DNA of 64,000 nucleotides from NCBI GenBank assembly GCA_963924555.1, contig OZ004585.1, positions 1,935,488 to 1,999,487 on the forward strand. The letters run 5' to 3'. The notes under the pieces are model-generated. The model did no database searches, was not told the DNA's origin, and saw only the letters and a list, made by a program, of their open reading frames with translations. Within the stretch, counting starts at the first letter, position 1; each line of letters begins with the position of its first letter. Below, one piece after another: positions 34,672-45,672 of this stretch. Source of the DNA: Crambe crambe. Its lineage: Eukaryota > Porifera > Demospongiae > Poecilosclerida > Crambeidae. Made by a program: the position numbers and the translations under genes.

Positions 34672-36459
34672 TCAAGTACGTACATAAGCCATAGAGTCAC
34701 ACAATTCCATTCCTCTTCCATGTATCGAATCGTACCTTCTTCTCCAGGATCTGATCCTACTAGCAAGCCTTGATCTTAATCCACTATGTGAGTAGATCCA
34801 GTGGAGAATCATTAGCAATGTGTAGAGAAGAGGAATGATAACAGCAAAAATTAAAAGTACATGGAAAACTTGATGGAAATATCGTACTTTGATACTTGCT
34901 ACATCCCAACCACATACAACAATGTATATAAAGATAAGGAGTGAGAAAAAAGTGGCATTGATCTTCGAATAATGAGCAACTGGAGCTTTGAAAGGTTGCA
35001 CAATAACTATCAACAAAACTAGAAGTAAGAGAATGATAGCAGCAAGATAGAAGAAGACGATATTGTGAGCAAAAGCATAAACCACAAAACCAATTACTCG
35101 TACCAAGAAAAAGACAGCTGTAAACCATCGACAATCTCTTGTGCCTGGTTCTGTCCCATCTTTATAAACGCCTTGAAAGGAGTCCATAAAGGTGTGCAAG
35201 ATGTGCCAGCGAACAGGAATGCAATTCAGGAACTTCTGGAAGAAAGCAAAAGGATAGAAAGCAAGAACAGTGACTGGTATGATAACAAAGACTGTCGATG
35301 TGATTATGGCCAGGATAGCATAGGGGAGATGTTCTTTGCCAAAGTATTCAGTGTCCTCTGAGTAGTACAGTCCAAAAGTGTGATTGTAGCCATCCTGGTG
35401 GAGTTCATATACTGGTGTTGGGACAAGTAAGTCAAATGTCACACTGAGAAATTTGACACTCGATAAATAAAAGAAAGTAACACATGAGTCAATCATGGAT
35501 GTTCGGACATCGAAGTTTTTCTTGAAAAGGGAAAATAATGCTCGAAATGGCTTCCACACAGCAACAATGAATTTATAGTTCTTATCATACAGGTTTACAA
35601 GTAGGTAGGTGATAGCCATGAGGAGTAGAGGGTACACAGCAATGACATAGTCTAAAGCTAGGGTGGGGAGAAAATCTATCCCAAGACAGATATCAGAATA
35701 AAAAACTCTGAAAAAATCAAAGTTCCACATGCCATAAAGTGATAATACAATCTTTGCTATCATCATAACATTGTGATTTTGCAAAGAATTATGTAAGAAC
35801 AGTGTTCGAAGCAAAGCTGGTGTTGAGAGAGACTGACTTAACCAGATGACTGGATGCAAGTGACTTGTAACAGCATTGATTTGGAAGAATAAAACAAAGA
35901 AGCAGAATAGTGTTAGTGGGAGATAAGCTGCCATGATGTACCTACCCCAATTCCAGCCAATATTTGAACAAGGAATACAAGTTAAGTTGAAAGAGTAAGC
36001 CAAGGGATAGTGTTTGGGCAGACATCTTCCACATAGTGTTCCAGCTCTGTTGAATGATGAACATGTCATTATTGAGTCATTTTGTGTAAGTGAGTTATAC
36101 ACATTATGAGCACCACTCACAATATTATTACAGTTATATATGCATGCACCCATTTCAGTTACATTCTTGCTGTCATCGAATGTGGCACAGTAGCAATCCA
36201 AGATAGCAGAAGTGCCCTTTTCTTCATTACATTTGATGATGTCAAAAGGATAATCATTAGCACACTTACATGTCCTGTTGTTACAAAAGAGTCCTGGAGG
36301 ACACTCCATTCCAGAGTCATTGGACAAGAAACCACCTCCATAAGCATTCTGTCGAATATATTCTGATTTATCAGAACAACTCTGACTATACTCACTGTAT
36401 GTATCTTTTGTACATGCAATTGCAACCAAGTAACCAAGTAACAATAGTACCACGTACAT
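34672..36459 (-). CDS. Multipass membrane protein with Cys-rich ectodomain, unknown function
   Basis: One exon, 595 residues. The N-terminus MYVVLLLLGYLVAIACT looks like a signal peptide. Residues ~20-165 are Cys-rich with several N-glycosylation sites (ECPPGLFCNNRTCKC, GTLCGRCLPKHYPLAY, LTCIPCSN). Then come about eight to nine hydrophobic spans, including YIMAAYLPLTLFCFFVLFF, YVIAVYPLLLMAITYLL, ILAIITSTVFVIIPVTVLAF, NIVFFYLAAIILLLLVLLIV, FFSLLIFIYIVVCGW and FHVLLIFAVIIPLLYTLLMI, and a basic tail (SRLASRIRSWRRRYDS). I do not recognise a named family; the layout would fit a receptor- or channel-like protein at the cell surface. It is the only intact member of a local family; two broken partial copies follow at 37.05-37.40 and 38.25-39.18 kb. 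A single-exon gene among intron-rich neighbours. Confidence 0.8.
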   Translation of the reverse strand: MYVVLLLLGYLVAIACTKDTYSEYSQSCSDKSEYIRQNAYGGGFLSNDSGMECPPGLFCNNRTCKCANDYPFDIIKCNEEKGTSAILDCYCATFDDSKNVTEMGACIYNCNNIVSGAHNVYNSLTQNDSIMTCSSFNRAGTLCGRCLPKHYPLAYSFNLTCIPCSNIGWNWGRYIMAAYLPLTLFCFFVLFFQINAVTSHLHPVIWLSQSLSTPALLRTLFLHNSLQNHNVMMIAKIVLSLYGMWNFDFFRVFYSDICLGIDFLPTLALDYVIAVYPLLLMAITYLLVNLYDKNYKFIVAVWKPFRALFSLFKKNFDVRTSMIDSCVTFFYLSSVKFLSVTFDLLVPTPVYELHQDGYNHTFGLYYSEDTEYFGKEHLPYAILAIITSTVFVIIPVTVLAFYPFAFFQKFLNCIPVRWHILHTFMDSFQGVYKDGTEPGTRDCRWFTAVFFLVRVIGFVVYAFAHNIVFFYLAAIILLLLVLLIVIVQPFKAPVAHYSKINATFFSLLIFIYIVVCGWDVASIKVRYFHQVFHVLLIFAVIIPLLYTLLMILHWIYSHSGLRSRLASRIRSWRRRYDSIHGRGMELCDSMAYVRT

Positions 36460-37052
36460 GATAGGTACGTAGCTAGCTAAACTCTAACAGATCATGATAA
36501 GAATTCACATCTTGACTATAGCTAGCTATGTTAACTATTTCTAGAAAGTGAGCTTTATACACTTCTCTTCATGTTAGCTATGACAGCATATTATTCACAA
36601 AATCATCCCTTGATCAACTAGCTATAGACTATTTCTTTATAAATTATATAGACTTCTCATAGGCGGTGGAACAGGTCAGGCCGGTCAGGCCCAATATTTT
36701 GGGAAAATAGGTTAATTATTATATCCAGTGGCTATCAATCAATAAAATAAGTTAATTATTATATTCAATGGCTATCAATCAATAAAATAAGTTAATTATT
36801 ATATTCTGTGGCTATCAATCAATAACAAAAGAAAGTTCTAGCAAATTGTAGAGTTTCAGTGGTCTGGGGATTTCAGGCCTGATCAATCGAATCTTGCTTC
36901 CAACACCTCTGCTTCTATTCATGTTATGACAGCATATTATTCACAAAATCATCCCTTGATCAACTAACTATAGACTATAAATTATAAATTTCTCTTCAGC
37001 ACATTATTCATTAAATTATCACCATGTAATTCTCTTGAGTAGCTATATTTAC
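36460..37052. repeat. Inverted-repeat element with internal triplication
   Basis: Upstream of the 595-residue gene. About 36660-36910 starts GGCGGTGGAACAGGTCAGGCC and ends with an imperfect inverse (GGCCTGATCAATCG ... CCAACACCTCTGC); inside, a ~43 bp unit (GTTAATTATTATATTCAGTGG...CAATAAAATAA) is repeated three times (36711-36830). A segment GACAGCATATTATTCACAAA flanks it on both sides (36584 and 36932), possibly a duplicated target region. Confidence 0.6.
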
Positions 37053-37397
37053 TCAATCTGGAGCTTTGAAAGGTTCCACATTAACTATCAACAAAACTAG
37101 AAGTAAGAGAATGACAGCAGCAATGTAGAAGGAGATGATATTGTGAGCAAAAGCATAAACTACTACTCGTACCAAGAAAAAGACAGCTGTAAACCATCGA
37201 CAATCTCTTGTGCCTGGTTCTGCCCCATCCTTATAAATGCCTTGAAAGGAGTCCATAAAGGTGTGCAAGATGTGCCAGTGAACAGGAATGCAATTCAGGA
37301 ACTTCTGGAAGAAACCAAAAGGATAGAGAGCAAGAACAGTGACTTTTGGACTGTATACTATTCAGAGGACACCAAATACTTTGGCCAAGAACATCTA
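37053..37397 (-). pseudogene. Fragment of the multipass membrane gene
   Basis: Matches the middle/C-terminal third of the 595-residue protein (FFQKFLNCIPVHWHILHTFM, TRDCRWFTAVFFLVR, VLLIVNVEPFKAPD) but lacks both ends and has a small internal loss (RVVVYAF for RVIGFVVYAF) and frame changes at the 5' side near 37340. Flanked on the left by unrelated sequence and on the right by a copy of the family 3' flank, so its order relative to the parent gene is rearranged. Confidence 0.85.
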
Positions 37398-38251
37398 TAG
37401 CCTGCTATAGCTATCCATTCCTACTTTTGAACATCAGCAGAGTGTGAATCATAATCTCTCTGCTTGAAAATTTTATATAATGTAGCTATATTCAATGAGG
37501 GAGGATTAATGCTGAGGTTTGGTTGTTTTTTGTTGTTTTTTTTGTTGTTGTTTTTATAACAACTGAAAAATAAGTAGCTAACAACTTTTATATTGATAGC
37601 TAATCAATGAGTTACAACTGAATCACATGGCCATGGCATGAGACATCAATAATAATAGTAAGCATACAGGAAACACAATTAAACCTCAAAAAATTAATAA
37701 TGAGTCATAAGTCATAAGTTATGTCACATCTCCCATTTCAATCCAAAAGAACCGGAAGTTCAAAGACACCCAAAAGAAGAACACTTTGACAAAGGTCATG
37801 ATGCAATAGAATTCAATTTGCCAGTAATCCAGAAGTTTGAAAAAATAATAATAGCTGATCCCAGGCAGAGCTAGTGGTCTCTACAGCTGGAGCACCAAGA
37901 TTGTACATAGTGAATATAACCTCTGCACCCTCATACTTATTAAGTTCTAGCCCACAGGCCACAAAACTCAGAGAGAGCCACCCTTGACCTACCACAGAAT
38001 ATTATGCAGTCACATCGCCATAAATCAATTCTCGTGTTGCACTGAAAATATATATACGTAGGACGTGACTATAATTATTATTCAGTTCCACACTCGTGAC
38101 ACAAAATCATAATTATTATGAAAAATCAGCTCATTAAAAATTAGCTAAGAAAGAGCTACAGCTAATAACTACATAATTATTATCCACTGAAGATCAAAAG
38201 CTTTGTAGCAATTATGAAAATAAGAAGCTTCTGATTTAATGATGTTCAAGT
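37398..38251. other. Second copy of the family 3' flank
   Basis: No gene; direct duplicate of about 33860-34671, with the same (TTG)n tract, 55 bp shared segment and small indels. Confidence 0.75.
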
Positions 38252-39180
38252 TCAAGTACGTACATAAGCCATTGAGTCACTCAATTCCATTCCTCTTCCA
38301 TGTATCGAATCGTAGCTTCTTCTCCAGGATCTGATCCTACTAGCAAGCCTTGATCCTAATCCACTATGTGAGTAGATCCAGTGGAGAATCATTAGCAATG
38401 TGTAGAGGAGAGGAATGATAACAGCAAAAATTAAAAGTACATGGAAAACTTGAAGGAAATATCGTACTTTGATACCTGCTACATCCCAACCACATACAAC
38501 AATGTATATAAAGATAAGGAGTGAGAAAAAAGTGGCATTGATCTTTGAATAATGAGCAACTGGAGCTTTGAAAGGTTGCACATTAACTATCAACGAAACT
38601 AAAAGTAAGAGAATGATAGCAGCAAGATAGAAGAAGACGATATTGTGAGCAAAAGCATAAACCACAAAACCAATTACTTGTACCAAGAAAAAGACAGCTG
38701 TAAACCATCGACAGTCTCTTGTGCCTGGTTCTGTCCCATCTTTATAAACGCCTTGAAAGGAGTCCATAAAGGTGTGCAAGATGTGCCAGTGAACAGGAAT
38801 GCAATTCAGGAACTTCTGGAAGAAAGCAAAAGGATTGAGAGCAAGAACAGTGACTGGTATGATAACAAAGACTGTCGATGTGGTTATGGCCAGGATTATA
38901 GGGGAGATGTTCTTTGCCAAAGTATTCAGTGTCCTCTGAGTAGTACAGTCCAAAAGTGTGATTGTAGCCATCCTGGTGGAGTTCATATACTGGTGTTGGG
39001 ACAAGTAGCTAAGTCAAATGTCACACTGAGAAATTTGACACTTGATAAATAAAAGAAAGTAACACATGAGTCAATCATGGATGTTCGGACATCAAAGTTT
39101 TTCTTGAAAAGGGAAAATAATGCTCGAAAAGGCTTCCACACAGCAATAATGAATCTATAGTTCTTATCATACAGCGCCCA
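38252..39180 (-). pseudogene. 5'-truncated, frameshifted copy of the multipass membrane gene
   Basis: The last ~225 codons are open and nearly identical to the intact gene (FFQKFLNCIPVHWHILHTFM ... MELSDSMAYVRT). Upstream, small indels shift the frame: a short deletion near 38895 (GATTATAGGGGAG for GATAGCATAGGGGAG) and a 4-base insertion near 39007 (TAGC). The match stops near 39175 inside a transmembrane region, so signal peptide and ectodomain are missing. The high identity indicates a recent duplication. Confidence 0.87.
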
Positions 39181-39225
39181 TGTATGTAATACCTATGTAG
39201 CCAACTTAATGTGTGCACACAAATA

Positions 39226-39428
39226 GATGCAGTGGCAGAGCGACTGATCAGGTCAGTCAGGTTTCAACCTGACCACTTTTTTCACTCCGAATGCTTTTAA
39301 TTCAGTTAATCTTCCTAATGAGAATGCATCAGCTTCAAAATTTTTCTAGGTGGTAGCTATGCCTCCAGACCCACCTGGCACGCTATACCTGACTATTTCA
39401 TTTTTTGTCACTCTGCCCCTGCAGATGC
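39226..39428. repeat. ~200 bp inverted-repeat element
   Basis: Ends GCAGTGGCAGAGCGAC and GTCACTCTGCCCCTGC are inverted repeats; AGATGC on both sides may be a target duplication. Non-coding; its start CAGTGGCRGA resembles the elements near 5.85 and 27.3 kb. Confidence 0.65.
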
Positions 39429-40181
39429 AAAGTTATGTCATAGCTAAGTGTTTTATTGCTGGTCACATGATGGTCACATGACTTGGGTCTAATCCAGCCG
39501 GTCCTTACAGAACATTCATGCCTCATCATAGTATGTGCATACTCTTTCTTTCATACAATATACAGCAGAATTTTAACACATAAGTGAGAATGTTGATCAG
39601 ATGACTGAAAGCTGCTAAAATTCTGAATTTCGACAAGGTTTCCTCCACCTTGCTTGCCAAGAGACTATGACAAGATTGCTTCTCACTTGCTCAAAGTTCC
39701 TGGAGCACATTCAGGTACATAGAACATCAGTACCAGCAGCCTGCTCTTCAGAATGATTATGGCAATGAAAGGCACAATTTTTCTATTAAGGCGAATCCTT
39801 TCACTTGTAGGCTTTGTTGAAGGTGAGTGAAATAACAATTTTGACTTATATTGTGTCATGCCCAGCCCGAAGATAAAAGAAGCTCGAACTTTAAATCGCA
39901 TAAAGTTAGAGTGTGCTACAACCCACCCACGCACCGTGCTTTAACTCGCCCACGCAGGGCAAGGTGCCATGATTGGGCGCTGACCCAGCAGGGCAGCTAG
40001 GAGCAAAAAGACAAAACATTCTAGCTGGTCAACAGCGAGCTGGTGTTTTGCACGCCGCCTTCTTTGATCTTCGGACTGGGCAGACACAAAATCGTGCTCG
40101 GGAGTATCCGGATTTAAACCTCTTGGCCATCGGGCCTCGAGCTTTAATCCCTCGCACTCGGGATATAATAATTATGACTGT
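39429..40181. other. Intergenic with inverted repeat
   Basis: About 39845-40105 contains an imperfect inverted repeat (TTGTGTCATGCCCAGCCCGAAG ... pairing with CTTCGGACTGGGCAGACACAA), GC-richer than its surroundings and ending just before the GPCR fragment. No gene found. Confidence 0.5.
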
Positions 40182-41030
40182 AGTTCGTGGGTGATTGCAT
40201 TATTAACACTGGTGGTCATCATGGGACTGACGTGGGTGTTTGGAATACTGATAGTGGCAGTGAATGCACTGATACCCCTTGCTTACATCTACACCATCAT
40301 GGTAGCCTTCCAGGGCCTATTCATCTTCCTCCTCTTTGTCCCCTTCCCCAAACAAGTCAGAGACGAATACAAAAAATTGTGGACGGCAAAGGTCAAGACA
40401 TCTGACTCCACATGTACTTCATCAATAAAACAAGATGTAAGAGTGAAGCCTCTTTGCACATTGTAACAGTTAGCTAATCAGCTAAGTTTGGAGTGAAGGA
40501 CACTCCAAAGGAAGGACAAACCTCTCAACAAAAAGTGCCTGCATTAAAGTTTCACTCTATACAAATAACTCCAAAAGAGGATAAGCTCTCTACAAAGGAC
40601 AAAAGACTTGGTCCCCATAGTCCAAAAGAGCTTTTTGGCCAAAGTATATAATGTAGGACACAATTATTATGTAGCCCAGCTGCCCATGGAAGGAAAGAGT
40701 ACCAAACATAGTGAGTTTTTATCATCATCAGCAGCAGCAACAATGACAAATATGTAGGTTTTACAACCTGTGGACTGGCCTCCATAACCATGTATGTGAT
40801 ACGTATCATAAATACCTTTCATTAGTCACCCTCCTTTGATTTTATGTGAATGAACATGACTTTATTTATTCTATGTAGTTGAACATGACTTTATTTGGTT
40901 TCAATACATGCACTTGAAGGCAACAGCTACTACCAATGCAACTTCAAAAACCAGCACAAACCTCTCAGTCTCCTTGAATGGTCCCATGACTCTTGAGAAG
41001 CAAGGAAAGAATCTACAATCAAAAAGATGA
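40182..41030 (+). pseudogene. Orphan 3' end of an adhesion GPCR (copy C)
   Basis: Two exon-like pieces match the end of the intact GPCR genes: 40182-40436 (TM6-TM7, GLTWVFGILIVAVNALIPLA ... FPKQVRDEYKKLW, with the conserved internal donor gat|gtaagag) and 40920-41030 (tail, ATATTNATSKTSTNLSVS ... stop). Reading past the donor instead gives a stop at 40464-40466. The upstream exons (ectodomain, TM1-5) are absent and repeats precede it. A remnant of a third copy of the GPCR block. Confidence 0.85.
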
Positions 41031-42106
41031 GTATACTAACTCTGATGGTGGGAAGTCCACGTGAACATCCTCCAGCACACATGAACTTGACTTAATTATA
41101 AGAAGAGTCTACTGTTAGATATCTTTACAAATTTTGATATACACTGTAACAGTAGTATGAGTGCAAATCTAAACAAAAAGTGAAGTACTGTAGGGATAGC
41201 CATAGCGTTATTACTATTCCTATCACTCCTACGTAGCCCTCCTGATTTCAATAGCCACACCTATATCACCCAACTTAAATCCCTATACTTCACTCTTCAG
41301 CAACAAATGAGTCAAGTAACCCCTTACATGCACCCATCACCAAACTCAAGAACAATATCGCCCAACTTAAGCAAACTATCCCTACTTCTCTCTGGCCTCA
41401 TGGAGGGAGTGACTACTATGTTTCTTCCTTTCCCCTTCCTTTCGATATTAGAGGTGCTTTGCTATCAATGGTATGTACTCTAAATGGTATTTAATATATT
41501 AGTGCTTGGAACTGAGTCTTTGTCCTCTCTCTCCACTTCAAAAGTTATTACTTTGAAACTGGTTCTTTGCGGCTTCTAAAACTGAGAAGAGGATTATGAC
41601 AGATTACAGTGGTTGCCTCCGGAAGTTATGCTAAATATTTTTTTAAAATTAGTTTTGTCACTTTTTTCTTTTTCTTTTTCATTCTCATTCATTTTCATAT
41701 TAACACTTAATTAGTATAGGTAATCACATGCTTTTGAGTGCAATTTGGGTCTGGGTATAATTGCACGAGAAACTGGCTAGGTAACTGCACGAGGCAAAGC
41801 CGAGTGCAATTTTTTGAATGCAATTAGCTAGCTATGCCAAAATTGTCACAAAACACTTAGCGATGGCCTACTAGGCCCTTAGATAAGCCTAGTACCTACC
41901 AATCTCTTGATTAGGATTATCTGGTGATTCTTGTTACAGACGGAATATTATGGACTTTGCCATTTTGATTCTGTTGCTGATTTCACCAGAGCCTCTGCCC
42001 CTTTCTCTACCGAAGGGGTCAAAGGTGAAAGGGCATAGGCATGCGCATGCTCAATTGCATAATACAGTCACAGCCAACTCTAGCCAGATTTATCACTCCT
42101 GAGAAA
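41031..42106. other. Intergenic with R1 repeat arm
   Basis: 41176-41390 is a single arm of the R1 repeat family (AAAAAGTGAAGTACTGTAGG ... CAACTTAAATCCCTA ... GAGTCAAGTAACCCCTTAC). The rest is AT-rich with no gene. The last ~100 bases are the probable promoter/5' leader of GPCR A, also present before GPCR B (AAGGGGTCAAAGGTGAAAGG at ~42015 and ~50758). Confidence 0.6.
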
Positions 42107-45100
42107 ATGGTTTCACTAGGCTTACTTCAACAGTCATTCGCTACTATAATGACGCTACTGCCGTTAGTAACACGTCCTACCGTACTAGCATCAATCACTG
42201 AGGCGGATCCCACAACTACAATCGCTGAGGTTCCTACCACTATGTTAACAATCACTGAGGAGGTATGTTAACAACCACTGAGGTCCCACAACTTATGTGT
42301 TTCGCATGGATTTTTTTCTTCTGTGCAGATTGAGATCAATCAGACATTTGTAGAACAAATCCTCAATAGTACAACTGTATGTTCATTTAGCTAGCTACTG
42401 TGCTGCCATTTAGATTGGTTGGTAAATTCCATACAATGTACAGGATCCACTACAAGCTCTTCGCTTGGTTCAGAAATTCACAGCTAGTGGTGAACAACCC
42501 ATCATTGCTATATATTTACTAGGAGTTATTCTCAGCAGAGTCGATTCAAAGAATACCAATATTCAATCATTCAGTAATGTTAGTAATTATAGCAATTAGA
42601 ATTATCATGTTTTGATGATTGCACAATGTAGGGTTTCATCAGAGCTGGAAGCACGATTATTGAACAGAGAACTAAGGTATGTACCACCACTGTCCTATCT
42701 CTATCTATACATTCTCCCTAAAAAGACCACTGATACAAAGCTGTAAGGTAAAGCAGGGCTATTTCGAATGGCGGGGCAAGGGTTCAAAACTCCACGAGCT
42801 TATGAGCTCTATTTTGAAAGACATATTCTACTATTATAGTAGATTATATCCTCCAACATTGAGCTCAGAAGTCTCAGTAGTTTCAGAAATATTTGAACCT
42901 ACGGAATAGCCCCTGCCGTTCGAAATAGCCCCGCTTTACCTTATACATGCGTACATGTTCTTATATAGTTGCAGTTGTAGCTAATAATAGATTTATAGTA
43001 CAGAAAATCATTTGAATAGTTAGTAGTGAGTGAGCTTTAAGATGTCAAATCTCGTTTTCGTTAGTCCTACCCAAACTTCCAGTGCATGTAGCTACTGATA
43101 GCTACATGTATGTATAAGTGCATTATTAAAGTCTATAGATTTCATGATGCATAAATTAATAGTGAGTGAGCTTCAGCTGTCAAATTTCAATTCTTTAGTC
43201 CTACAGCGTTTGAAAGGATTCTTCCTTTTTGAGCTATGCAGACATTCAACTGACTGTGTCCTTACTACCTGATAGTTAAATGAATGGCTTCTACTCTTCT
43301 ACTTCTACTAGCTACAGCACTCAAGCATCTTCGACGTCACCCTCATGCAAGTGTATGGCTCAAGATTGAACTGCAAACTTAACAAGCAATTAGCCATCTT
43401 TGATAAAGAAAGAGCAAAACAAAACAAGATGAAACAAAAAATTTAATGAACCTGTACTACTGTACCTAGTTATGCACAGCTGAGTGTAACAAAAAATTTA
43501 AGCAATAACAAAAAGACAACAAAACAAACAAAGACACACATACACTACAGCAGCAGCAGCAGCAGCAATATACGTATATACAACAAAATGACGACGACAA
43601 CAGCAACAATAACAACAATGACAACAGTGACAAGAAGAAGAAGAAGAAGAAGAAGAAGAAGAAGCCATCCTCCCCTTTGAAATAAATCCTGGATGTATAG
43701 TAATCTATAGCTACTACGTAGTAATAAAGCACTTTGCTAACAGTGACCACCTGTGCATTGGCCAGGAACTTAATAGGGAGGTGGTCTCTTTAGAGGGAGG
43801 TGGTCTCTTTAGGGAGGTTGAAGTAGATGGTGTTGGGACATAGGCCTATAGAGAGAGAGGGAACTTAATAGCTAGGGAGATGGCCTCTTTAGAGGGAGGT
43901 GGTCTCTTTAGGGAGGTTGAAGTAGATGCTGTTGGGACATAGGCCTATAAAGAGAGGGGGGAGGGGTGGGAGGGGAGGGGGGAGCTAGTTACTAAGATGA
44001 TCAAAATAGTCTGACAGGTTCACATCTCTCTGTGTATTATTGTGTAGGCTGATAATCCAGCAATTACTGGGAGCTCACTACTGAGTACATTCGATCAATT
44101 TGCAGTCCAAGTCTTTCCAAGAGATGGGAACATTTCTCTCGGAAATATTGGTTAGTTAATTTTTTATTATAAAAATGGCAATTTATTGACTAGATTTTCC
44201 AGAAGTGTAACTATAGTAGACCACTTGCCTAAGCCCCGCCTCTCTCATGTGAGACTATAAAAGGAGTGTGGTATCTGTCATGCGCAGAGGGCAGAAAATG
44301 TATTGAGTCCTATGGAAATTGGAAGAAAACCACTGCTAGCACACTACCTCTCCTTTAGCCACAGTTTAGATTCTTTACTATGAGAATTGAAGTAAGCTTG
44401 GGTAGCCTTTTACAAACACCATTTAGCAGCACTGCTAGCTCTGCATAGGACATAATACCTTTCTTGCCCTATGCAATGGCAGCAGCAACCACACTCCTTT
44501 TATGTGTGTAAATAAATAAATCATGCATGCGATCCACTTTCACAGGCAAGTAGTCAGTAGACTCTTCTCTTGTAGCCTTTAGCTATGCAAATTATCGTGG
44601 GATAGCAATGAAAGACAAAAGATGGCTATCAGATAGTTAAAATATGAATTTCCTTAAAGCACAGTACACTATAAAATTGCAATGAACATAATATTATTTT
44701 CCTAAGCATGTTTAGCTAATGGGAATTCATGCCTCTAAAAAATTATTCTGTCTTTGATTGTCACATTAAAAAGTGCTCAAGAGTCAGCAGCTGTCGCCTG
44801 AAGGTGACCCATCAAGTCATATTACTACTATCAACTCAACTAACTTCAATAACACACTCCCTGAGATGTCCTTGCAAATCCCGCTGGATTTGGCACAAAT
44901 ATCAGCCAAAAGAAGTGGTAATGTCAGCGAGAGAGTGAGGGCAATTTCATTCCTCTTCTATAATGTGGAGAACTTATTTCCAAGTGATCTACCAGGAAGC
45001 AATCAATCCAATAAGTCAGTTAACTGTATGAATAGAGTGATCTACCAGGGAGGAATCAATCCACTAACTGCCTGTATAGAGTGAAACCCTATGATATACG

Positions 45101-45619
45101 TAGGAACAATACACACAAAAAAAAATTTTTTTTAACCTCTGAAAGAAAACAATCTCTCAACGAAGGACTTACCTGTGTTATATATGTAGTTGATTGTCCT
45201 TTAGCTACTCAAAGGTTCCACTGTATAGATAATATTTCTATTTCACTGTAAGTCATCAGACAGGTATGTATAGATGTTCAAGGTATGAGGGAATTAAATA
45301 TCTGGATGCAGTTGAATTGTTCATTCCTATCTATTCCAACTCTATGAACTTATTTTGAGCATTAATAGCTATAGCTAACTACTTGGTCTCAAGGTGTTTT
45401 GTTGTTGTTGTTGTTGTTGTTGTTTTTGTTTGTTTTTTATTTAAAAAAATTCCTGAATGTGAATTATCTATGTCTATGTGATTATTTTACACAGATTGGA
45501 ACTGGCCTCAGGTACCGTATCCACCACTCTACTAGTTGGGGGTCAGAGAGTTCCCATTAATGAAAACATAACATTAAATTCACCTATCAGAGTGCTAATT
45601 GAGCACACAAATGCAGTCA

Positions 45620-45672
<53 letters not shown>

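Noticed and set aside
39845..40105. GC-richer palindromic region as a tRNA or structured RNA gene
   Set aside because: No cloverleaf or box A/B pattern could be found; reads as an imperfect inverted-repeat element.
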